DNA from: Syngnathus acus
Taxonomy: Eukaryota > Chordata > Actinopteri > Syngnathiformes > Syngnathidae
Reading direction: 5' to 3'
NCBI RefSeq assembly: GCF_901709675.1
Contig: NC_051095.1
Location: forward strand, 1,113,001-1,177,000
DNA: 64,000 nt
Shown here piece after piece: positions 1-16,680 of this stretch. Numbering within the stretch: the stretch's first letter is position 1; each line of letters begins with the position of its first letter. The notes under the pieces are model-generated. The model ran no database searches and was not told the origin of the DNA. It saw only the letters and a program-made list of their open reading frames with translations. The position numbers and the translations under genes are program-made.

Positions 1-687
1 CTGTTTTATAGAACAAGGGCCAAAAGTATGAACTTTTTTAAATCAGGTTTTTGTAGGAAGCTGTGGAAGGAAGAATACATGGAAGGAACGTAGGAAAGAA
101 ACAAGCATGGAAGGCAGGAAGGAATTAAGGAAGTAAGGAAGGGATTCGAATTGTATTTAGAGAGGTTAGAATAGATTAATAGCACTTTAATCAAGCTCCA
201 CCGTCGACAAAAATTGATAGTCATTATAAATCATTGGGGGGGGGGGGCTGAAAGGCGTGGCTGGGAGGCTACGTAAGGAAAACGGGACTTACGTGATGGC
301 GTCACACGCCGCGTTGGCTCGCGCAAATTAAAAAAAAAAAAGTGGTGAAAACTTTTTGGAACTCCCTCCGCCGCTCCTCCCCCTCCCCTTCCCTTCCCCG
401 TGTGTTTTTGTTGAGGGGGAAAGTTACTCCGTGTTCGCTTCGCTTAAAGTACCACTTCCTTCGCCATAGTCGGTAAAATGTGAGTGTAGACATTTGTTTG
501 GGGCGAAACGGCGACGGGACAAGGTGGGCTTCGAGTAAAGGAAGAAAAAAAAAAATCTCAGCAGCCGCCACCATCGTTTCACCTCTGCCGTCTGGTTAGC
601 CAGCTAGCTTGCTAAAGGCTAACTGCCACAACTCTTGTGTTTCCACTGGACGCCTTACTCAAGGACCACAAACCAAAAGAAAAAGTC
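1..687. promoter_or_regulatory. dvl2: Upstream region and 5' UTR of dvl2
   Basis: No gene is seen before the dvl2 start at 688. Positions 60-155 are an imperfect GGAAGGAA-type purine repeat and 236-248 is a G run. From about 250 the sequence becomes rich in CpG and C/T tracts, as expected of a housekeeping promoter and 5' UTR. The stretch 590-625 holds GCTAGC/GCTAAC-like motifs common in fish 5' ends. No TATA box was recognised and the transcription start cannot be placed exactly. Confidence 0.5.
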
Positions 688-1970
688 ATGGCGGAAACTA
701 AAATCATCTATCACATTGATGAAGAGGAGACTCCGTACTTAGTGAAGATACCCATCGGTGCCGAAAGTATCACCTTGCTGGATTTTAAGCAAGTTCTGAA
801 CAAGCCCAACTATAAGTTCTTCTTCAAATCTATGGACCAGGACTTTGGGTGAGTTCACTTGTAGCGCGCTTACAAAAAAAAAAGTGTTTGAATAAGTGAC
901 CTCAGCAAACATGATCATTACAATGGATTGGGGGGGAGGGGGGGCATTACCTGTCCTTACTGCTTTTCTTTGCACTAAACTCCAAACCCCAATCTCATGA
1001 AGTCCATCATGGTGAGATGCTGTTTTTCGTCCCCCGTTCTTGAAAACGTTTGGCCGCCAGCCACCCTTTCTTTCCCAGGACTTCCTCCCCCCTCCTCCAT
1101 TCTCCTCCAGATAGAAGCAAGCAACAATCTGGCCCTCTATCAATTCATCTTTTTGTGCCGGCCCGGCTGCTAATCCTGCTGCAGAGGAATGTGCTGTTTG
1201 TGTGCTTTTAGGAGAGCCCAAGTGGAGGACGCGTATGCATATTATGAAGCATTGACTACCTTAACCGATTTTTTTTTAAAATGTGAGAGAGCCCACACAC
1301 GGCGAGGGGGGGGATGCCGTTAGCTCACTGTTCAAATAGTTTGCAGTGTACACAAACAGCGCACTTCATAATTTTATGGAGGAATGATTTGGGAAAAATA
1401 ATCTTATTGCCATTGTGACTTGATATTTATGTTGTCAAGGACCTCTTCTGCTGTTTTGTGACAAACACAAACATGGATTTGACAAATGTGGATTATGGGG
1501 CAAATCCTTAACGTATGTTTTTTATTTATATATATATATACACACACACACACACAAAAAGAAACTGATGTGACAGCGTTTTTGTAAAGTGAATAGACTA
1601 AATTTATCCAAGTTCCTCAAAAATTCAAATGTTTACAAATAATTATAACTTGAGGAGACACTACTAGAGGAATGCCCATTCTTCGCAGAGGATAAAGAAT
1701 ACATATGACATTGTTTCAGATTTGACTGGTTCCTAATCGAGTGTATGCTTGTTGTTTTCAAGCTGCAATCGTAATTTTCAGAACCCATGACTCATCATTT
1801 TTATTAATTGTGATTTCGGTATCAATCAAAATCAGAGTTTTTTTTTGTTTTTTGTTTTTTTACTTGAAAAGACCTCATTTGCATATTTCCAACACTCTTT
1901 TCAAATGTGGCTTCCGAGTCGGCCAGTCAATCAAACCAATGGACCCCTCCTTCCACCCGAGCCGGTGGAG

Positions 1971-2033
<63 letters not shown>

Positions 2034-5000
2034 GTCTGTCTGTCTGTCTGTCTGTCTTGATTCCTTCTTTCCCCTTCTTTTGGGCGGGAGGCAGCGGGCT
2101 AGGACCAGCGCTGAGGAAACTGGTTCCAGACGGGCACCATTGACTGGGTGTCGACATCACTCAGGATTTTTGGCTATTTTTCGCTGGTGCCATGGCGCAT
2201 TCCTCTTCAATTCATTCTTTCGCTCACTTGAAATGCTGCACTGCTTGATATTTTAATAAAGATTTTTAAAAAAATGTGTTTTTTATATAATAAAAATTTG
2301 AGTCACACCTCTGATGGTGATCAAGGAATTAAAAAAAAAAAAAAACTTTTTGTCATGCTCAGCTAAATCCCACGTACGTAAAACATAACATATGGTTTTC
2401 AATGTTCAATAGCAACATAGCAGGGAAAAAAAAGATTGAGGCTTCTTCTGTGCCGGCCTACAAAAGCAGCGCCGAGCAGCTGCTTAAAACCAGGGGAGCC
2501 CGAGCGTGCCTCCCTCCCGTGCGTGTGCGTGCATGTGTGTGCGTGCGTGGGCCCGGCCCAGCCCATCTTCCTCTTAAGCACTCCAATGAGAACTTACGGC
2601 AAATGTCTGCCAAACACGGAGGAAAACCCCCCGAGCTTGTCTGATGTTCTTTACTGCTGCGTGTTGGAACTTTTTTTCTTCTTTCCGTTGTTTTTCGGTC
2701 CTGCTCCACTTTTGAATCTTTTGTTTGTTTGTTTCAGGGTGGTGAAGGAAGAGATTTCGGACGATGGCGCCAAGTTGCCGTGCTTTAATGGTCGTGTGGT
2801 GTCCTGGGTAAGTACTCACTTTGCACAAGCACGCCATTTTCTTTTCACCTCTCAAAAGAGAGCCATAGATTTTACTTTCTGCTCATTCTTACTGACTAGC
2901 ATTTACTCTTTCTTTCGAACCTAAAATTTCTGTTCTCTGATGGCAGCCAATTGTTTGCTCAAAACTGTCCCCCGGTGGGTCTCGGTTGACGATGGAGACA
3001 GCTCGGGGAGGTTTGAATGTAACCTTTTGGCGCCGGGAGCCGACTTGGCCCGGTCCAGCAGGTTTTGGAGGCTCGGGCATCTGTTAAGTCCATAAGAATG
3101 AAGCGAGCGCTTTAAAGCCGATAGACCCGCGGGAGCGATACGTGAGACGCACGCTAAGGAGGGTGGAGGCATCCCGAAAGACCTCCGCCATTTGCGTGCG
3201 CACGTATGTTGGAGGGGGCGGGGTCAAATAATTGACATATTACCTCTCGAGCCCCTCCCCCTTATGTTTCGACATTTCCCGTCATCGCTCTCTCTTTCCC
3301 CAACTTCTCTGGCTAATTATTATTATTTTTTTGGCATCAATTATGGACGTCAGCTGGTGTCGTCGGACGCTCCGGCGACAGAGCCCGCAGCTGCACCGGC
3401 GGCGCTTCCCGCCGTGGAGACGCCCGCCCAGCCGTCACCTCCTCCGCCACCGCTCCCGCCCCCGCCCGCCGAGAGGACCGGGGGCATCGGGGACTCCAGA
3501 CCGCCATCCTTCCAGTAAGCGAGCAAGAACTTCTTTGATAAGGTCACCGGATGTGCCATAGCATGTTCTTCTGTAAAACTGGAGTTGACCCAACGCCGAA
3601 TTTCTCATTCGGTGAAAATGAGAAGCCGGCAAGCCACGTGCGTTTTGCGTCACGGGATCTGGTCCCGCTTTGACCCCGCGTCTCTCGCAGTCCCAACGCG
3701 ACGGGCAGCGTGGAGACGCTTGACGAGCAGACGGAAACCGAGTCCGTGGTTTCCTTCAGGAGAGAGCGACCTCGGCACCGGGAGAGCGCCGAGCAACACG
3801 GTGAGCTATTCTCGCCATATCATCAGGAAATGGCGGGAAATCGAAACCCCGACGTCTGCGCTTTTCAGGACCTCGGGTGAACGGCCAGAGTCGCCTGGAG
3901 CGCCACTTAGCGGGCTACGAGAGCTCCAGCACCATGATGAGCAGCGAGTTGGAGACCACCAGCTTCTGCGACTCCGAGGACGACGACACCATGAGCAGGT
4001 GAGGCCCGCGGCTCCGATCGCGAGCCGAGTCAGGTTTTCTCCGCTCCACATCGGACGTGTCTTTGGTTAGGTTCAGCAGCGCCACCGAACAAAGCACCGC
4101 CTCCAGACTCTTGAAACGACATCGGCGCCGCAGGAAACAGCGCCCCCCTCGCTTGGAAAGGGTACTACAGAGCTGCGCTTGATTAAAGCTTGTCATTCTT
4201 TTCATTTCACACACACTGCTGTGGAGTTTAAAAAAAAAAAAAAAAACCATTTCCTGTTCTAGGCTTCCTCCTTCAGCAGTGTGACAGATTCCACAATGTC
4301 TTTGAACATCATCACGGTCACCTTGAACATGGGTAAGCGCATCTTAGCTTCTTCTGTGCTTTTGATTGCGTCCCGTCGTGAGTTCTGATTGTCTTGCATG
4401 TTTCACACCTCAAGCTTTTTTTCTTAATAATAAATGAATGAGCAAAACCAGCATTTCTGTTTTGGGGCTTTTCCACCGTGTAGAGAAGTACAACTTCCTG
4501 GGCATCAGCATTGTGGGCCAAAGCAACGAAAGGGGCGACGGCGGTATCTACATCGGCTCCATCATGAAGGGCGGAGCCGTGGCCGCTGACGGACGCATCG
4601 AACCCGGCGACATGCTCTTGCAGGTGACTCCACATAATCGTCTCTCTCGGCGCCGCCACGATGAAAGACAGTCGTTGATCTGTTTTCCTCCACAAGGTCA
4701 ACGACATCAACTTTGAGAACATGAGCAACGACGACGCCGTGCGGGTGCTGCGGGAGATCGTGCACAAGCCGGGGTGAGTGAGCCGACGGCTCGCTCGGCG
4801 CGTCCGTGAGCTCGCCGATGAATACCGCTGACGTGTTTGCCAGGCCCATCATCCTCACCGTGGCCAAGTGCTGGGACCCGTCTCCGCAAGGTTACTTCAC
4901 TCTGCCGCGTAGTAAGTAGGCCCAGAACACAAGGTTGAGAAAAAAATGCCTGCCGTTTTGAGCGCTTTTATAATCTCGTCACGCAGATGAACCCATCCGA

Positions 5001-6927
5001 CCGATTGACCCCGCCGCTTGGGTCAGCCACTCGGTGGCCATGACGGGCGCCTACCCGGCTTTCCCGGGCAGCACCTCCCTCAGCACAATCACCTCCTCCT
5101 CCTCCGTCACAGAAACCGAACGTGAGATTCTCATTCCCTGTTTGATGTCTGGCCACTTGGCCATCAATCATTGCACACGTCCCCTCAAGCCGTGTGAAAT
5201 GGCTCCCCAGGATTCGATGACTTCAATTTGTCGCTCCACTCCGACATGGCGTCCGTGGCCAAGGCCATGGCCTCGCCGGAGTCCGGGCTGGAAGTCCGGG
5301 ATCGCATGTGGCTCAAAATCACCATCCCCAACGCTTTCCTGGGTAAGAGAGAGAGAGCACAGAGCCTCGGCCCGCTTACCTCCAAATTTCACATGACTTC
5401 ACAGGGCAGGCATTATGTTCCGGGAATTAAAACCGTGTGATTTGTAGGAGGGGGGAGGGAGGGAGGGAGGCTATGAATGTGTGAGCGCTTGTCTTGACTG
5501 AAAACAGCTGTTAAATCGGAATCACCTGCAGCTGAATCACGTGGAGTTTATTATTTTTTTTGTCATTTTAAATGACGTGCATTTAATTATTATTATTATT
5601 ATTTTTAAGTACGTCCCTCCTGATTTTTTTTCTCTCCACAAGTGTCGCCAGGCAATATTCAGTAGCAACATTGTGAGTCGCCTGCTCCACGCGATCCAAA
5701 GCAGAAAGTGCTGCTGTTGTTCAGGGTTCCCCGCGTGTACAAATCTCATCTCGGTTCACTCCGCACGCAGGCTCTGACGTGGTCGAGTGGCTCTTCCACC
5801 ACATCGAGGGATTCCAGGACCGCCGCGAAGCCAGGAAGTATGCCAGCAATCTGCTGAAGGCCGGCTTCATCCGTCACACGGTCAACAAGATCACCTTCTC
5901 GGAACAGTGCTATTATGTCTTTGGCGATTTAAGCGACTGCGAGAATTGTAAGTGGCGTGCGCAAACGTCAGACCACTCTGGAGCGCGCTACAAATACATT
6001 TCAGGTCACAAAAGACTTAGTCGGTAATGTCGCACCCCCGTCCATTTTTTTGTGTCCTCCTTGCACACAGATATGGCCAACCTGTCCCTGAACGACAACG
6101 ACGGTTCCAGCGGGGCCTCGGACCAGGACACGTTGGCCCCGCTGCCCCTCCCCGGAGCGTCGCCGTGGCCCATGATGCACACGTTCCCCTACCAGCCGTA
6201 CGCCAGCCACCCTTACTCCAGCCAGCCGCCGCCCTACCACGAGCTCACCAGCTACAGCTACACTCCAGGAAGCACCGGCAGCCAGCACAGTGAAGGTCAG
6301 CGCTTTTGAGTTTATTCACTAATTGTTTGAGGGGGGGGGGGGGGACATATCGTCAACGTAAATCTGTCACCAGGGAGCCGAAGCAGCGGGTCGACACGAA
6401 GCGAAGGCGAGCGACGTCGCGGCGGCAGCAAAGCGCCCGGTAGCGCGACGGGCGGCGGGGAGAAGTCTCCTTGCGACGGCGGCGCCGGCGGCGACTCGCG
6501 CTCCGGCAGCGGCAGCGAATCGGAATACTCCACCCGGAGCAGCTTGAGGCGGGGCCACGGCTCGGCCGCTCCCAGCGAGCACAGCCACGCCTCCTCCCAG
6601 CGCTCGCATCATCACCGCATGCCTCAGCCACCCCCCCACATGTCGCCCTATCCTCCGGGCATCATGCCTTACAACCCCATGATGGTGATGATGGTACCCC
6701 AGCACCCGGCCATGGCAGGTGCCCACACCCTTCCTCACGGGCCGCAGCTGCCCACGGCCCCCATGCACCCCGCGTTGCCGCCGTCCCTCCAATCGAGTTT
6801 GGCCGGACCTCCCGGCGCGCCGCCCACCCGGGACTTGGGCTCCGTGCCCCCCGAGCTGACTGCGTCCCGCCAGTCCTTCCACCTGGCCATGGGTAACCCG
6901 AGCGAGTTCTTTGTGGACGTCATGTAG
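688..6927 (+). CDS. dvl2: Dishevelled segment polarity protein 2 (Dvl2)
   Basis: Cytoplasmic hub that relays Wnt signals from Frizzled to the beta-catenin and planar polarity branches. Fifteen coding exons join in frame to 766 aa: 688-848, 2738-2807, 3354-3514, 3691-3800, 3869-3998, 4071-4161, 4263-4332, 4484-4623, 4697-4773, 4844-4911, 4987-5121, 5211-5342, 5771-5947, 6071-6295, 6374-6927. The DIX domain is at residues 1-80 (start METKIIYH-like, [12 protein letters not shown]). A basic stretch with [10 protein letters not shown] lies near 225. The PDZ domain is at about 258-345 ([20 protein letters not shown]), the DEP domain at about 425-505 ([13 protein letters not shown], then RREARKYAS). 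The C-terminus ends [11 protein letters not shown], the conserved Dvl tail. Choice of Dvl2 over Dvl1/3 rests on [25 protein letters not shown]-like and PYNPMMVMM segments. The ATG has a good context (gtcATGg). I am confident in the gene and its splice sites. Confidence 0.97.
1971..2056. repeat. TTTC/TGTC microsatellite in dvl2 intron 1
   Basis: About fifteen TTTC units run directly into about six TGTC units. It lies inside dvl2 intron 1. Long open frames across it are low-complexity artefacts of the four-base unit. Confidence 0.95.
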
Positions 6928-7739
6928 TCATCACGCGGCTCGATGGTGCTTCTCGCAAGGGCCTATTGGATTAAGGGCGCTTGTTCCAAATTTGGGGAGA
7001 ACAGGGTTAACATATTCAAACGGTCCATGTGGAATTGACGTGTCAAGTCGTCTCGTCTGATTCAAAGCGTACCAAACCGAGCATTGGACATAGTCGGTGA
7101 CTTTTGCGCGCCTTTTCTGGTCATTGCTCATTTCCACTTTGCCCCTCCCTGTGTGACTGAATGTGTGACATTCCAGAATGTGCGCGCATATGTCAAACAC
7201 TCAAGGTTACCCTGGTGGGTCACCTTTTTGAGTGCCTTGGTTTTAACACACTCCAGGTACACGACGTCACTCTTCGAAAGATATGGTTTTGTACGGCATT
7301 GTTTTACAATGAACGTGTGTGTGTTTTTCCATGATTCAGCACACGGCAAGCTCAAATGTGAAAGACGAAAAAGTAGTCAATTTTTTGCTTTGTGACGACA
7401 GCCTTCCATTGTCACTAATTGTGTAATTGTGAAGTGTACTGTATAGAGGGTGCTTTGTGGTACAAGTTGGTAAAAAGAGAGAGACCTTGCAGAAAGCGGT
7501 ACGTTTAAAAGAAAAAAGAAAAAAAAAAAAAACATTGTAGATGTTAACTGTGATCCACGAGCCTCACACTTGTTTTGTGTTACTGACTCACATTATTTAC
7601 ACATTTCAATTTTTTTCCTTTTTTACGAGTGACTATATAGATCATGTATAACCCAAATATCAAGGTGCAAAATGAATTCATTGTTACGCGCCAGATTGCA
7701 TTTTCATTGACTTGATTCTGCTGCCTTTGGTGTCAAAAG

Positions 7740-7745
7740 AATAAA
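7740..7745 (+). terminator. dvl2: Probable dvl2 polyadenylation signal
   Basis: A canonical AATAAA hexamer lies 813 bp after the dvl2 stop codon and is followed by a T-rich and TG-containing stretch (7767-7830). It is the first clear AATAAA on the plus strand downstream of the coding region. Confidence 0.55.
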
Positions 7746-8601
7746 AATTGATTTTGACGCACTATTATGTTGTGATTGTATTTTTTTTTTAATTTAATAT
7801 TAACTTGGTCGCATGTCTGTGTGAGTGAACGTTTTGGAATTGCCTAGATTACTGTATAAAACCCTCTTAATGTGATCTGGTCATATGTCTCACATATTGA
7901 TGTATATGCGGGGTGTGATGAAAACAGATTTGAATCAAATAGCCGATTCTGGTTTCAAAGCATCAAACCGAATTGTTTTATTGTTGGAACCGCCCCGAGT
8001 CAAGATGGCGGCTCGGTCCGTACCATTCGCAATCAGCGGATGAGCCAATCACAACTCGTCATTTTAGCTTAGCCTGCGCAAGCTAAACATGTCTTCCAGA
8101 AAGTGTATTCATGGCGTGGAGACGAAGGAATGATTCTCGATATTTTCTAGCGTGGACAAGTCGAAAGGAACGCAATGTCGTCGCCTCTTTTTTTCCCCGT
8201 GGAGTTTTCGCTTTGCGTTCTCTCTGGAGACTAACCGGATGACGCTCGGGTACGTGACACGCCGAGATTTGTTTTGTTTTGATATGACAAAGGAAAAAAA
8301 GAGCGAGGGCTTTTTTTTTTTAAATGCAAATAAAAAATGCTTTAAAATGCAAATAAAAAAAATCTTGCCGCGATGCAAGATGTCTATTTCAGTGGGCCAC
8401 CATCATTTCCTCTTTCGGTGAGGTCTAAGCCAAAACTGTGGCAAAATTTAAGTACTAGCAATCCTGTATATGATTTTATTTTTTTTTTCATCCACGTGCA
8501 AGTCTGACAAATCTCGTTTGGATTAGATTTGCGTTGGAATGCCATGAAAATGAAGTGCTGAGCAAATGAAATGATGCATGAGTCACGATTGTTCGTTTAG
8601 G

Positions 8602-8615
8602 CCACCAGGGGGCAC
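8602..8615 (+). promoter_or_regulatory. CTCF-like motif (plus orientation)
   Basis: The sequence CCACCAGGGGGCAC matches the vertebrate CTCF core at every position I can check by eye. It lies between dvl2 and the 3' end of actr2. Confidence 0.55.
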
Positions 8616-8949
8616 TTTTAAACGAGTCTTTAAATAGTGCAGGGGGGGGTGGACTCAGGGAACATGATAATAAAAATAACAGAAAATTGAGAAGCACTGT
8701 TTGAAAGCTATAGGAACAGAAAATGTCATTGTTTCAATCTAATCAGAGTAAATAAAAACAACAACATGGCATGGCCACTATAATTTACTTGGGATGTTTA
8801 GCGAGCAAATCATAGTTTTTGTTTTTCCATTAACTACATTACGAATTGGATCACCTGTTATTTACTAAGTATTGATATAACGTCACCCACATAGAAAAAT
8901 AATAGCCAAAGACTCATAAGTCATATTGTATGTTTGACCCAAGTTGACA

Positions 8950-11867
8950 TTATCTGACGTCGCCTCCCAATTTCTGCAGCACGCCAAGGCCGCTCTCCTG
9001 GTACTCGGCCCTGGTCAGCCAGAAGGATTCTTTGTCCTTCATGATGTTGGCCAGCACGGCGCCGCCCAGGAACACCATGTGTTTGCGGCGCGGTGGGTCC
9101 TCGATGCGAATCTTGAACTTCTGCGGAGATGAAGTGAAACGACTTCAAGTGTGACTGAGAACATTTCAGGTTCACTTGAAAATGTGTGCAAGAAAAAGTA
9201 GTGTGTGAGGAAATCCAAAATGCATGACAATGCCCGGATTCATATGTTTGTGGGGGTCTTACAGCCAACTTGTGTATGTCTCCATCCAGAACCCTCTCCA
9301 AGTAGAGCTGCTTGATCTCTCGCTCCAGTCGGGACGGGAGCCCGGGGTACATGGTGCTCCCCCCAGACAGGACGATGTGTTTATAGAAGTCTGCCCTGCA
9401 AACGGCAACACATCAAAAGCGGTAATCCCCCATCTTTGACTTCCCTTGCAAAAGTCAGTCAAAGCCCGATTGCGACCACAAAGTCTTGTCTTAAGATGTT
9501 GTTATGGACGAGGACAGACGTGAGCTCCACCTGAGATCGATGTCAGCCGCCTGGATGGTGTTGAAAAGGAGCTCAGCAACGCCCGCCCCCTCCACGTTGA
9601 TCAGGTGGGGCTGGAAGAGCGCTTCCGGGGCGCTGAACCGCTCGCCCCCCACCATCACCTCCCGGCCGTCGGGGAGCTGCAGCAGACGCGTTGATTGCTC
9701 GCTCGGACGTCACCAGCCAAACCTCAAAGAGCGTCTGTCGGTGGAGGTCCGGCCTACCGTGTAGGACTCCACCAGGTAGGTGGTTTCCGTGGCGAGGCGC
9801 TGCTCCTGCTCGATGTTGTATCCCACGTAGCACAACTTCTCCTTCAGCATGCGCACCGTCTCAAAGTCGGCCGAATGGTTGAAGGCGTAGCCGCGTAGCA
9901 GAAGCAGCTGAGGTCACAAATGGGGTCATGGCGTCACCATCACAAAGTTCTTTGATTCTGCCACCTATTTATTGGTGGTGTAAAACATTTTGTTTCACAC
10001 GGTTTACATTTAAAAGACGAGCAATGACAACAGGAAGTTTTTCTACTCGGCCGAGTGTATGCTGGAGATGATTGAATGCGAAATCCGGCATTTTGCACCT
10101 TGATGAGGTAACGTGTGATGTCACGCCCAGCAATGTCCAGCCTGCGCGTCAGATGCGGCAAGGAGAAGCCTTCGTACACCGGACAGATGTGAGTGACACC
10201 GTCTCCGGAATCCACAACCACACCGGTCAGCAGGCCTGTTGGCGGAAGTGTAAATATTTTCAAACACACAAGTCAAATTTTGAGTAGTATGACAGATTTG
10301 TATTTATTTGTTATTTATTTATTAATTTAATTGTTTTAATATATTTTTTGTTATTTCTTTAGTTATTTATTCATTTTTAGCGGCCGGTGGAGTTCAAGGT
10401 GCTCGGTGGACGGCGTACCTTGAGCGTACAGCGTGAGCACAGCCTGGATGGCCACGTAGATGGCGTGGAACTGGTAGGTCTCAAACATAACCTCGGCGAT
10501 CTTCTCGCGGTTCTTCGTCGGGTTCATGGGAGGTTCCGTCAGCAGGATCTGCGTTCCACGGGAAGCTTATACCGTCTGAGTCGTGATGACCGTCCGGCTC
10601 TCATCTACCTTGCAGCGGGACGGCTCGATGTCCAGCCTCTCGGGTCCGAAGGTGTGGTCCCACAAGTGGAGCATGTCGTCCCAGCAGCGCACCATGCCGT
10701 TCTCCATGGGGTAGGCCACCTCCAGCAAGGAGCGGCACTCGCTGGCCTCATCGCCCACCATCAGGTCCTGAGAGACAACACGAGGTGAGAGAAATGGCGG
10801 CTATCATTTCCACGCCTCGCCTTCCCCGCCGTCCTTACCTTGATCTCAATGTTGCCCACTTTGGTGGTGGATCGAATAACTGGGCGACCCACCATGGCGG
10901 GAAAGATGTGATCGGGGAAGTTGGAGCCCGCAAAGCCGCATTTGACAAACTGGAGAGGAGGCATCACAGCCATGTTAGTCCCACAAATCAGCAGCACAAC
11001 CATTTGCTCCAGCCAGGGAGATTTTATTTTCTTTTTTTTGTACACAACCAGCTATCTGGAAGTTGTTGTTTTTTTCCGCATCACGCACAACTTTGGAAAA
11101 TTTGTTATTATTATCATCAATCTACTAATAACTAATCATTTCACGATATCATTATGTTTGTTTTATTTCTTTTATTTGTTTGGCAAATTTAATCTTTTTC
11201 GACTGTGTTTTTTTTAAATTAATTTAGTTGTTTATTTTAAATGCACCAACAACCAAGGGTAAAACTTTGCACTTCCCCAATGTTCAAAGTTTGCCTAACC
11301 TATCCCATAGTCAAGATGTATTACATCAACTTATTTCTTTGGACCAATTATTGCTATACTTTTATGTTATTTACATAAAAACAACACAAATTGGGTCAAA
11401 AGGGATGCACCCAACATTTTGTTAGTTAGTTTTGTTAGTCACATGACTAACCCACAGCCATTTGTTTGGGGGGGTGGGGTTGATTTGTTCATTTCAGAGT
11501 ATTTTAGCTGAGCGTGAAAGGTGGTCAGTCCATCAAATTCCAAATTCAGCCATGCCGTGTCCCTTCCTTTGCCAGAGGGATGGCAGCGCATTCCAAGCAA
11601 AATCAAATAACAGCCCCTCCTATGAAACTAGCGACCGAGGTGTCTCTCAGCCAATAGCTGCTGAGATGACAACTTCACCGCCTTGTATGGCGGCGGCCGG
11701 GTAGAGCGGCGAGTCCAGACAAGCCTCTGCGTTGGTCCCTGCAGCTGGCAATAACGCACCACGCCCAAAGAGGAGCTCCAACAAAGGAACTCCAAGTGCT
11801 TTGGACGCATTTGACTTACCCCGGTCCCGTTGTCGCAGACCACCACTTTCCGGCCCTCGCTGTCCAT
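8950..11867 (-). CDS. actr2: Actin-related protein 2 (Arp2)
   Basis: Actin-like subunit of the Arp2/3 complex, which nucleates branched actin filaments at the cell cortex; with Arp3 it mimics an actin dimer. Nine coding exons on the minus strand: 11820-11867, 10839-10949, 10609-10767, 10419-10548, 10099-10235, 9758-9907, 9531-9676, 9263-9395, 8950-9120. They join in frame to 394 aa, the usual Arp2 length. The N-terminus has the nucleotide-binding CDNGTGFVKCG loop, residues about 155-170 carry the second phosphate loop [13 protein letters not shown], and the adenosine site segment [16 protein letters not shown] follows near 300. The protein ends in LGGDVR. Fish often have two copies (actr2a and actr2b); I cannot tell which one this is. 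The first intron is about 870 bp; the others are short. Confidence 0.97.
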
Positions 11868-12030
11868 CTCGGCGCCGCTAACAGCTCCGACGTGCTGCCC
11901 ACCTGGTCTGCGCAGCCTCGGCTCCTCACCTTACCTGGCCCAGTAGGCCCGCCCCTTTTAGAGGCCGGCTTGGGTGGGACGCCAGCGTTGCTGCCTCCCC
12001 CTCATCATTTTTGTTCCTTTGAGTCTGCTT

Positions 12031-12068
12031 CCATCCATGCATCCATCCATCCATCCATCCTTCCATCC
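12031..12068. repeat. ATCC microsatellite
   Basis: About nine ATCC-type units, slightly interrupted, lie upstream of actr2. Confidence 0.9.
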
Positions 12069-12460
12069 ACGGCAGTAGCTTCGCAAACAAATTGTACTCA
12101 CAGAATGAAAACAAGCAAAAAGTCACTTTGGATAGAAATACTTTCATTTATTGACATTAAACCCTCTTTCTTTCTTCCCCTCAAATGCTGTGGAAGAAAG
12201 TCCACCGGTGGCGGTCCATGTCTCCGAGGCGGCTCTCCTCGTGTCATCGACATAGCGGGCGTGGCTTAAACAACACATCACATGATGTCAGCAGGTCAAC
12301 ACCAGTGGTTCCCTGAGTTCCTTTTAAGGCAGTGACATGCTCACTGTGCTTGGAGCTTGCTAGCTCCCAACAACAAACTTTTTTTTCTGGATAAGTATCA
12401 TAACATTTGGTTTAGCCTCGTGAGCTTTTATTTAAGTGTACACATGATGTAAGTTATTTG

Positions 12461-12619
12461 ACTGGTTCTTTTATCCCAAACAAAATATTTAGGTTGCATT
12501 GCCTGACATGTTCCGGCGAGTACTTTCGCCTTCATCAGAGTGTCATGAAGGCGGAAGTACTAGTTGAAACATGTCAGGTAATGCAAGCTAAATATTTTGT
12601 TTGTGATAAAAGAACTAGT
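12461..12619. repeat. Long hairpin (inverted repeat), MITE-like
   Basis: A left arm of about 74 nt (12461-12534) is nearly the reverse complement of the right arm (12545-12619), separated by only about 10 nt. The arms begin ACTGGTTCTTTTATC and end GATAAAAGAACTAGT. The short motif ACATGATGTAAGTT occurs both just before (12443-12456) and after (12661-12674) the hairpin. The structure suggests a foldback MITE; no transposase is present. Confidence 0.75.
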
Positions 12620-12820
12620 AAAATAATTGACAATTGAAAACAAAACGAACATAGTACAAACATGATGTAAGTTGATAAAAAAAGAGAGAAACTATTTTTG
12701 TGCAGAAATGATTTTTCCCCATTATGTCAAGTTAACAAAATGACTACTGTATATAACCAAAATTAAAAATACTTCATTAAAAATGAATACAGCTCCCGCT
12801 AGAGCGCTAACGGGGAAATG

Positions 12821-12834
12821 TCGCCCTCTGGCGG
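12821..12834 (-). promoter_or_regulatory. CTCF-like motif (minus orientation)
   Basis: Read on the minus strand the sequence is CCGCCAGAGGGCGA, close to the CTCF core. It faces the plus-oriented motif at 8602, and the pair encloses actr2. Confidence 0.5.
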
Positions 12835-13131
12835 AGGACATCTAATTATTTTTTTAATTATTTTATTTTTTTCCCAGCGTATCCATACTTCTACTAAGTA
12901 CAGATTGTTCGTACGTTTGCCACCTCTGCGGAGCCAGGCACTGTGCTGCCGGATCGAGCAACAAGAAACACTTCAAGAACAGAGAGGCGTTATTTTGAGA
13001 TAGCTGTCGAGCTTGATTAAGTGCATGATGTTTTGTTTAGGTTTTTTCAAATTCGAAATTGTGACATCATGGCACGGCCCAAGCCCCGCCACAAGCCCAT
13101 CTCCGGCAAGTGTCTTTCGTGCGGCGTCATC

Positions 13132-16590
<3,459 letters not shown>

Positions 16591-16680
16591 GTCGCCAAAA
16601 AAAGAACCCAGTATGAGCGACCAGGACCGAGTGCTGCGCGGCGGCCGGTGTCACAGATAAAGCTGCCGTGAGTCAGGCCG

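Larger units (their letters stand above)
6928..8949. other. dvl2 3' UTR and dvl2-actr2 convergent intergenic region
   Basis: The dvl2 3' UTR probably runs to a polyadenylation signal AATAAA at 7740-7745. The rest is A/T-rich with no gene that I can support. actr2 points toward dvl2, so the two genes converge here and part of the right side should be the actr2 3' UTR. A near-perfect CTCF-like motif sits at 8602-8615. Confidence 0.6.
11868..13131. other. actr2 promoter side and actr2-SIX intergenic region
   Basis: The first ~100 bp upstream of the actr2 ATG is GC-rich and should hold its promoter and 5' UTR. An ATCC microsatellite (12031-12068), a hairpin repeat (12461-12619) and a CTCF-like motif (12821-12834) are annotated separately. 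The remainder is A/T-rich with no supported gene, and its right end should be 3' UTR of the SIX gene. Confidence 0.6.

Noticed and set aside
1741-2256. 171-codon open frame over the TTTC repeat
   Set aside because: Its core is the translated microsatellite (LSFF repeats) inside dvl2 intron 1.
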